From an uncultured Bacteroidales bacterium (GTDB lineage Bacteria; Bacteroidota; Bacteroidia; Bacteroidales; Paludibacteraceae): 64,000 nucleotides of DNA. Numbering within the stretch: the stretch's first letter is position 1; every line of letters begins with the position of its first letter. The stretch covers positions 1 to 64,000 of the forward strand of contig ONEG01000005.1 of assembly GCA_900316845.1 (NCBI GenBank). Reading direction: 5' to 3'. A program made the position numbers and the translations under genes. Below the pieces are notes generated by a model. That model was not told the DNA's origin and made no database searches. It was given only the letters and a program-made list of their open reading frames with translations. Positions 58,801-64,000 of this stretch are shown here, one piece after another.

Positions 58801-60441
58801 ATGAACAAACCCATTATTTACCAACTCTTCCCGCGCCTTTTGGGCAACTACAACGAGACGCGCAAACATAACGGCACCAAGGAAGAGAATGGCTGCGGGC
58901 GATTTGTAGATATCAACGAGCGTGCGCTCAAGTCCATTTCGGATTTGGGCGCTACGCATGTTTGGTACACCGGAGTCATCCGACACGCCACAGCCCAATA
59001 CAACAACCCGGCTATCACCAAAGGCAAAGCCGGTTCGCCTTATGCCATCACCGACTACTACGATGTCGATCCCGACTTGGCAAAGAACGAAGCCAAGCGT
59101 ATGCAGGAGTTCGAAGCCCTTGTCAAACGCACCCACGACGCCGGACTCGGTGTACTCATCGACTTTGTGCCCAACCACGTCAGCCGCGAGTATAAATCTC
59201 TCTGCAAACCTGCCGGCGTAGAGGATCTCGGAGAGAAAGACCATCCCGAATGGGCCTTCTCCCCGCTCAATAACTTCTACTACCTGCCGGGTGAACGATT
59301 CACGATGGACAAGGACCTGCAGGGCTATGAAGAGTTCCCCGCCAAGGTCACCGGTAATGATTGTTTCACTTCGCATCCTTCCCTCAACGACTGGTACGAG
59401 ACCGTCAAACTGAACTACGGCGTCTTCTATCAGGGCGGGCGGGAGAAGCAATTCGACCCCATCCCCTCTACCTGGATCAAGATGCGCGACATCTTGCTCT
59501 TCTGGGCGGACAAAGGTATCGACGGCGTGAGGGTCGATATGGCGGAGATGGTGCCTGTCGAGTTCTTCGCGTGGGCGATTGCAGCCGTGCGGAAGAGACA
59601 TAAGAAATTCCTTTTTATCGGCGAGTGTTACGACCCGAACCAATACGACGCATACCTCGCGGCGGGATTCGACTACCTCTACGACAAAGTGGGTATGTAC
59701 GATTATCTCCGCGGTGTTCTCAGTAAGGGTTGGCCCGCCGAAGGGATCACCTCCAAATGGATGCAGCACGGCGACGAACGACTCAAGCACATGCTCTATT
59801 TCCTTGAGAACCACGACGAGCAGCGAATCGCCAGCGGCTTCTTCAGCGGAGACGGACGGTGCGCCGAGCCGGCAATGATCGTGGCGGCTACCCTCAATCA
59901 ATGTCCCGTCATGATCTACTCCGGCCAGGAGTTAGGCGAACGGGGTATGGAGATGGAGGGCTTCTCCGGCATCGACGGCAGAACCACTATCTTCGATTAT
60001 TGGGGTGTCAAATCCATCCAGGCATGGGCGAACAAAGGTAAGTTCGACGGCGCTAAACTCTCGCCGGAACAAAAAGAACTGCGCGAGTTTTATCAGAAAC
60101 TCCTAACCCTCACGCGCGATGACAAAGCGATCCAGAAAGGCCGCATGTACGACATCACCTATGCGCAGGGGGACGGTTTCGACAAACGCCAGCACTTCTC
60201 TTTCATCCGGCATATCAAGGGGGAGACACTCCTTGTGGTCGTCAATTTCCACGACCGCGAGCGGCAGATCCACCTCCGCTTGCCGAACGATGCCTTCGTC
60301 TATCTCGAGATGGACGGCAAAGCCAAGGCGACCGCCACGGATCTTCTGCGCGGAGGCAAACAGCCGATTGATTTTGCACCGGATGCCTTCTTCGACATCG
60401 CGCTGCCTGCTTGGACCGGGGTGGTCTTAAAAATCAAGTAA
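58801..60441 (+). CDS. Alpha-amylase family (GH13) enzyme
   Basis: A 546-residue cytoplasmic TIM-barrel enzyme with no signal peptide. The start at 58801 (MNKPIIYQLFPRLLGNYNET) excludes the upstream extension inside ackA. The GH13 regions are VLIDFVPNHVSREY (I), DGVRVDMAEMVP (II, nucleophile Asp), FLFIGECYDPNQYDAYLAAG (III, acid Glu) and YFLENHDEQRIASG (IV, Asp). The Gly-rich C-terminal domain is typical. It should hydrolyse or transfer alpha-glucans, probably intracellular glycogen or maltodextrin. It starts 20 nt after ackA. Confidence 0.9.
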   Translation: MNKPIIYQLFPRLLGNYNETRKHNGTKEENGCGRFVDINERALKSISDLGATHVWYTGVIRHATAQYNNPAITKGKAGSPYAITDYYDVDPDLAKNEAKRMQEFEALVKRTHDAGLGVLIDFVPNHVSREYKSLCKPAGVEDLGEKDHPEWAFSPLNNFYYLPGERFTMDKDLQGYEEFPAKVTGNDCFTSHPSLNDWYETVKLNYGVFYQGGREKQFDPIPSTWIKMRDILLFWADKGIDGVRVDMAEMVPVEFFAWAIAAVRKRHKKFLFIGECYDPNQYDAYLAAGFDYLYDKVGMYDYLRGVLSKGWPAEGITSKWMQHGDERLKHMLYFLENHDEQRIASGFFSGDGRCAEPAMIVAATLNQCPVMIYSGQELGERGMEMEGFSGIDGRTTIFDYWGVKSIQAWANKGKFDGAKLSPEQKELREFYQKLLTLTRDDKAIQKGRMYDITYAQGDGFDKRQHFSFIRHIKGETLLVVVNFHDRERQIHLRLPNDAFVYLEMDGKAKATATDLLRGGKQPIDFAPDAFFDIALPAWTGVVLKIK

Positions 60442-60460
60442 ACTGAATATTGATAACTGA

Positions 60461-61420
60461 ATGCTGAATACTTTCAAAGATATCATGCGTCTGGTGAGGT
60501 GGAGCAACCTGCTCTTCCTCGCCGCGCTGATATACCTCATGGAGAAATGGGTAGCCGTGCCTATCTTGGATGCGGCGGCGTTTGGGGAGCAACTCCCGTG
60601 GTTCATCACCCTCCTTTTGGCGCTGGCGACCGTCCTGATCGCCGCCGGCGGATACGTCATCAATGACTATTTCGATGTCAAGATCGACCGCATCAACCGG
60701 CCCGACGAGCTGATCGTCACCCGCACCATCCCCAAACCCACTGCCATGCACCTCAGTCTCTGTCTGAGCGGCGCGGGCATCCTCTGCGGACTCGTCGTCG
60801 CCATACTCCTGCGCAGCATGACCCTCGGCATCCTGTTTATCCTCGTGCCGGGGCTCTTGTGGTTCTACTCTTCCTCGTATAAACGCCTCTTCATGGTCGG
60901 CAATCTCATCATCGCCTTGCTCGCAGGCCTGACACCGATGTTGGTAGCGATGACGAACGTGGCGCAGCTCCGGCTTCGCTTCGCCCCTATCCTGCCTTAC
61001 ACCTCCCTCGAGCACGACCTCTACGCCTGGCTCGGAGGCTTCGCGCTCTTCGCGTTCCTCCTCACCTGGATGCGGGAGATCGTCAAGGACATGCAGGACC
61101 AGATGGGAGACCGAGAGCTGGAGTGTCACTCCATGCCCGTCGTCTGGGGAGACACATGGACGAAAATCTTCGTGACAGCCCTGGCGGTACTCACCCTCGC
61201 CATCATCGGCCACCTCTGGTACCGTGTCTTGCCGTTCCCCATCGGATGGAACAGCCTCAGCACGAGATATATTGTCTTAGGAATAATAACGCCCCTCCTC
61301 GGGGCATTATGGCTGTTGTGGGCAGCGAAGATTCCTTCGGATTATAAGAACTGCCAACAACTCATCAAGTTCACGATGTTCCTCGGAATGCTCTACAGCA
61401 TCTGCTTGAGGGCCTTGTAA
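60461..61420 (+). CDS. UbiA-family prenyltransferase
   Basis: A 319-residue polytopic membrane enzyme with about eight or nine helices. The first Asp-rich motif is GGYVINDYFDVKIDRINRPD, the second VKDMQDQMGDRELECHSMPV with VWG. Bacteroidota proteins of this type are usually named geranylgeranylglycerol-phosphate geranylgeranyltransferase; the true substrate is uncertain. A polyprenyl diphosphate synthase at 14689 could supply the donor. It converges with maf, the 3' ends overlapping by 28 bp. Confidence 0.88.
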   Translation: MLNTFKDIMRLVRWSNLLFLAALIYLMEKWVAVPILDAAAFGEQLPWFITLLLALATVLIAAGGYVINDYFDVKIDRINRPDELIVTRTIPKPTAMHLSLCLSGAGILCGLVVAILLRSMTLGILFILVPGLLWFYSSSYKRLFMVGNLIIALLAGLTPMLVAMTNVAQLRLRFAPILPYTSLEHDLYAWLGGFALFAFLLTWMREIVKDMQDQMGDRELECHSMPVVWGDTWTKIFVTALAVLTLAIIGHLWYRVLPFPIGWNSLSTRYIVLGIITPLLGALWLLWAAKIPSDYKNCQQLIKFTMFLGMLYSICLRAL

Positions 61421-61956
61421 ACGAGGTGCACGGGGAATCCCATGACGTTGAAATACGACCCTTTCATCCCGGTGCAGGCGATATAACCGATCCACTCCTG
61501 CACCCCATACGCACCGGCTTTGTCAAAAGGCCGGTATTTTTGTATATAGTGCCTGATCTCGTCGTCCGTCAACTCGCAAAAAGTGACATCCGTCTTATCG
61601 ACCACGGTCTCCATCTCTTTCCCTTTTTGGACAAAAGTGACTGCGGTGAACACCTGATGGGTCTTGCCGGAGAGGGCACGCAGCATCGCATACGCCTCCG
61701 CCTCGTCGTGGGGCTTGCCTAACATCTGACCCTCCAGCCATACTATCGTATCTGCGGTGATAAGAATCTGATCTTCCTTGAGCTTTCCCTCGTACGCGTG
61801 CGCCTTCGCGCGCGATATATAATAAGGTATATCGCCGCCCTGCAACTCGGCCGGATAATGTTCGTCGGCATCGATAGTAACAGCCGTAAATGGCAGGTCT
61901 AAACCTGCCATCAACTCGCGCCTTCTCGGGCTCTGACTTCCTAAAATAATTTCCAT
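61393..61956 (-). CDS. maf: Maf-family nucleotide pyrophosphatase
   Basis: A 187-residue Maf/HAM1-fold enzyme. ILGSQSPRRRELMAGLDLPF is the N-terminal signature, then EHYPAELQGGDIPYYISRAK with AHAY, LITADTIVWLEGQMLGKPHD, VFTAVTF and DKAGAYGVQEWIG. Maf enzymes remove non-canonical or excess NTPs (dTTP/UTP in the YhdE group) and affect septum formation. It starts where the parC-like gene stops (61956), a one-base overlap, so the two are coupled. Confidence 0.93.
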   Translation of the reverse strand: MEIILGSQSPRRRELMAGLDLPFTAVTIDADEHYPAELQGGDIPYYISRAKAHAYEGKLKEDQILITADTIVWLEGQMLGKPHDEAEAYAMLRALSGKTHQVFTAVTFVQKGKEMETVVDKTDVTFCELTDDEIRHYIQKYRPFDKAGAYGVQEWIGYIACTGMKGSYFNVMGFPVHLVYKALKQML

Positions 61957-64000
61957 CAGAATAAATCTAATTGTGTATCTTGTGGCTTCTCGAAGGTCAT
62001 CTTCACGCCTTCCACCTCTATCTCTTCAGGTGCCTTCTTCGCTTCTTCCTTTATCGAAGCGTCCTTCTCTCCTTCCTCCTCCATCGGCTCCTCGGGAGCT
62101 GCGTCCTCTTCCTCTGGTTCGGGCTCCGGCTCCGGCGTGATATCTTCGATGCTCGCCACCTCCAGAGTCGTCACGCGTTTACCTTTTGCCTTGGCGGATT
62201 TCTCATCGATAAAATCAGCCATCGTGATCTCCATCGGCTCATGTTTCTCGTCGCTGAACAGCACGCGGAACACCGCCTCCTCACGGTCGGACAGCACCGC
62301 GATACGGGATTCTTTGTCCTCTCCCAGGAACGATTGGATCTTCGCCTGCGCGTCGTCTAACTTAAACCGCTTTCCGTAGTAGTATTTCAACTCGCCGTTC
62401 CACTGAATCAGCGACCAAACCTTGTCCGGATCCAGCTTCTCAATCCGCAGGATGTTATCCTCGAAATGGGCGGTGAGGTCATAACTGGTGGTGTAGTATG
62501 TACCGTCGTTATTGATGACCAGGATCCGGTCGTCGTCCCAGAACTCGCCCAGATACACTCCGTGTTCGTCGTAGTTGACGCGCAGCACATCCGGGTCAAA
62601 CCATACCTTCCGACCGCCGAGCGTCGAGCGGCCTTTTTGCTTCAGCGTGATGGATTTGACTTCGTATTTGGTCAGCAGATTGCCTCGCGCCGTGCGCGAT
62701 TTGACGGCTAACTCGCTCAGATCCTTGCATACCTCTAACTTCTTGAGGTGAAGCGCCGGCTTCAGCGCCACGCGGATCACCTCCGCCTCACCGTTCGGAT
62801 TGACGGTGAAATACATCACCTTCGACCCCGGCTTGCCTTGCGTCAGGTCGTACTCCTTATCCCGCGCCACACCGGTCACGGAGAAGCGCTTCATGTAGTA
62901 CGGACCTTTCTTGCCGTCGCGGTAAACAACGTTATAAACCGTCCGCTCATCGCCGCGCTGGAACACAGCGATATGCAATATATCCGTCCCGACAAACAGC
63001 TTCTCGGCTACCTTCACCACCTTGTATTTGCCGTCCTTGTGGAAGACAATCAAATCATCGATGTCCGAGCAGTCGAACAGGTAGTTATCTTTCTTCAGCC
63101 CCGTCCCGACGAATCCCTCTTCGCTGTTCATGTACAGCTTGACGTTGTTCTCCACAACCGCCTGCACGTTAATCGCACCGAAGTTACGCACCTCGGTCTT
63201 ACGCGGATAGGCCTCGCCGTATTTCGCTTTCAGCATCTCAAACCACGAGATCGTGTAGTCCGTCAGGTGGTTGAGGTTCTTGATGCACGCCTTGATCTTC
63301 TTCTCCAGCTCCTTCATCAGCTCATCCGCCTTCTTGGAGTCGAACTTCGTGATGCGCAGCATTCGTATCTCGAAGAGTTTCTCGATATCTTCGCTCTTCA
63401 CCTCACGGATCAGCTGGGCCTTGAACGGCGTCAACGCCTCGTCCACAAACGCAATCAGCTTCTCCTTGTTCGGCGCGTTCTCGTAACCCTCCTCTTTATA
63501 GATGCGGTTCTCGATGAAGATCTTCTCTAACGAGGTGTAGAAATACTTCTCCTCCAGCTCCCCTTTCTCGATCTCCAGCTCCCATTTCAGCAGCGCTTTG
63601 GTGTTCTCCGTGGAGAGCTTGAGCAGGTTGCTCACGTTGGTGAAAATCGGCTTGCGGTTCTCCACCACGCAGCAGTTCGGGCTGATGTTCACCTCGCAAT
63701 CCGTGAAGGCATAAAGCGCGTCAATCGCTTTGTCCGACGACGAACCCGGCGCCAGTTGCACAACAATGCGCGCCTGGTCGGCGGTGAAATCATCGATCTT
63801 CTTGATCTTGATCTTGCCTTTCTGGTTGGCCTTGAGGATAGTCTCGATGATCTTCGAGGTGGTGGTTCCGAAAGGTATCTCCGTGATGACGAGGGTCTTG
63901 TTGTCGTCCGCCTTCTGAATCCTTGCACGGATCTTCACCTGTCCGCCGCGCTCGCCGTCATTGTACTTGGTCACGTCGATCACGCCGCCGGTCGGGAAAT
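61956..64000 (-). CDS. parC: DNA topoisomerase IV (ParC-like) subunit A, 5' end outside the window
   Basis: The frame runs to the window edge and continues upstream (FPTGGV before the first internal GTG), so the visible 681 residues are the C-terminal part of a protein of about 900. It includes the end of the breakage-reunion domain (VVQLAPGSSSDKAIDALYAF, FVDEALTPFKAQLIREVKSE) and a beta-pinwheel C-terminal domain (SRTARGNLLTKYEVKSITLK, LINNDGTYYTTSYDLTAHF-type strands). It ends in a Glu/Pro-rich acidic tail closing DTQLDLF. The tail and weak pinwheel motif favour ParC over GyrA. The catalytic Tyr lies outside the window. Confidence 0.85.
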   Translation of the reverse strand, partial: FPTGGVIDVTKYNDGERGGQVKIRARIQKADDNKTLVITEIPFGTTTSKIIETILKANQKGKIKIKKIDDFTADQARIVVQLAPGSSSDKAIDALYAFTDCEVNISPNCCVVENRKPIFTNVSNLLKLSTENTKALLKWELEIEKGELEEKYFYTSLEKIFIENRIYKEEGYENAPNKEKLIAFVDEALTPFKAQLIREVKSEDIEKLFEIRMLRITKFDSKKADELMKELEKKIKACIKNLNHLTDYTISWFEMLKAKYGEAYPRKTEVRNFGAINVQAVVENNVKLYMNSEEGFVGTGLKKDNYLFDCSDIDDLIVFHKDGKYKVVKVAEKLFVGTDILHIAVFQRGDERTVYNVVYRDGKKGPYYMKRFSVTGVARDKEYDLTQGKPGSKVMYFTVNPNGEAEVIRVALKPALHLKKLEVCKDLSELAVKSRTARGNLLTKYEVKSITLKQKGRSTLGGRKVWFDPDVLRVNYDEHGVYLGEFWDDDRILVINNDGTYYTTSYDLTAHFEDNILRIEKLDPDKVWSLIQWNGELKYYYGKRFKLDDAQAKIQSFLGEDKESRIAVLSDREEAVFRVLFSDEKHEPMEITMADFIDEKSAKAKGKRVTTLEVASIEDITPEPEPEPEEEDAAPEEPMEEEGEKDASIKEEAKKAPEEIEVEGVKMTFEKPQDTQLDLF

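Overview
This window is chromosomal DNA from a member of the order Bacteroidales (phylum Bacteroidota). The evidence is a SusC/SusD pair, a C-terminal domain resembling type IX secretion signals, Bacteroidota-only families (DUF4924, DUF3127, DUF5686, probably DUF6242), a Bacteroidota-type LptE, and promoters of the Bacteroidota type (TTG, exactly 20 bp, TAnnTTTG). Most genes are GC-rich. The exceptions are the 37.9-46.4 kb region and a small zinc-ribbon gene at 37.9 kb, which are visibly more AT-rich. The family or genus cannot be fixed from what I see.

Layout. 1-943: three small genes of a poorly known Bacteroidales cluster. 974-3402: an orphan response regulator with an altered phospho-acceptor, rpe and a reduced ComEC. 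3472-13322: a 2290-residue secreted repeat protein, an outer-membrane partner, xseA and a membrane helix-hairpin-helix protein. 13.6-21.7 kb: ddl, a polyprenyl synthase, pgk, a DUF3127 protein with an SSB-like tail, a phosphoesterase and recO. 21.8-27.4 kb: rpmH, rbfA, a LolC-type permease, a lipoprotein, xerD and a DUF5686 protein. 27.4-35.2 kb: tRNA-Gln, rplY, pth, an LtaS-like enzyme, an S4 protein, a DUF4924 protein, nth, recA and a large FAD protein. 35.3-46.3 kb: a pectin locus (GH28, PL1, SusD, SusC) interrupted by a REP-associated tyrosine transposase (RAYT), a zinc-ribbon microprotein and a hipA remnant. 46.5-51.5 kb: topB, wzc-like and wza-like genes. 51.7-56.3 kb: a sigma-54-type activator, lptE, two OmpA-family proteins and a CAT-anticodon tRNA. 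56.5-64 kb: pta, ackA, a GH13 enzyme, a UbiA-family prenyltransferase, maf and the 3' part of a parC-like gene.

The most unusual content is a dense population of short palindromic or tandem repeats, several lying in frame inside conserved genes. The RAYT gene has a perfect 20-bp palindrome (ATCGTGCATTAATGCACGAT) just before its start codon, and two further perfect copies and two variants inside its own reading frame, read as HRALMHD. Its C-terminus looks like a DprA-type Rossmann domain, an architecture I do not recognise as described. The FAD oxidoreductase at 33.6 kb carries four different repeat types in frame. A 33-nt element is shared, in opposite orientation, with an unrelated lipoprotein gene at 23.8 kb. 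ATATCGA-type and AAATGGTAAAT-type repeats sit at gene boundaries and supply start or stop codons.

Genes that may work together: comEC and the HHH protein in DNA uptake; DUF3127 protein and RecO in single-strand DNA repair; pta and ackA in acetate and ATP production; SusC, SusD, PL1 and GH28 in pectin capture and cleavage; wza-like and wzc-like proteins in exopolysaccharide export.
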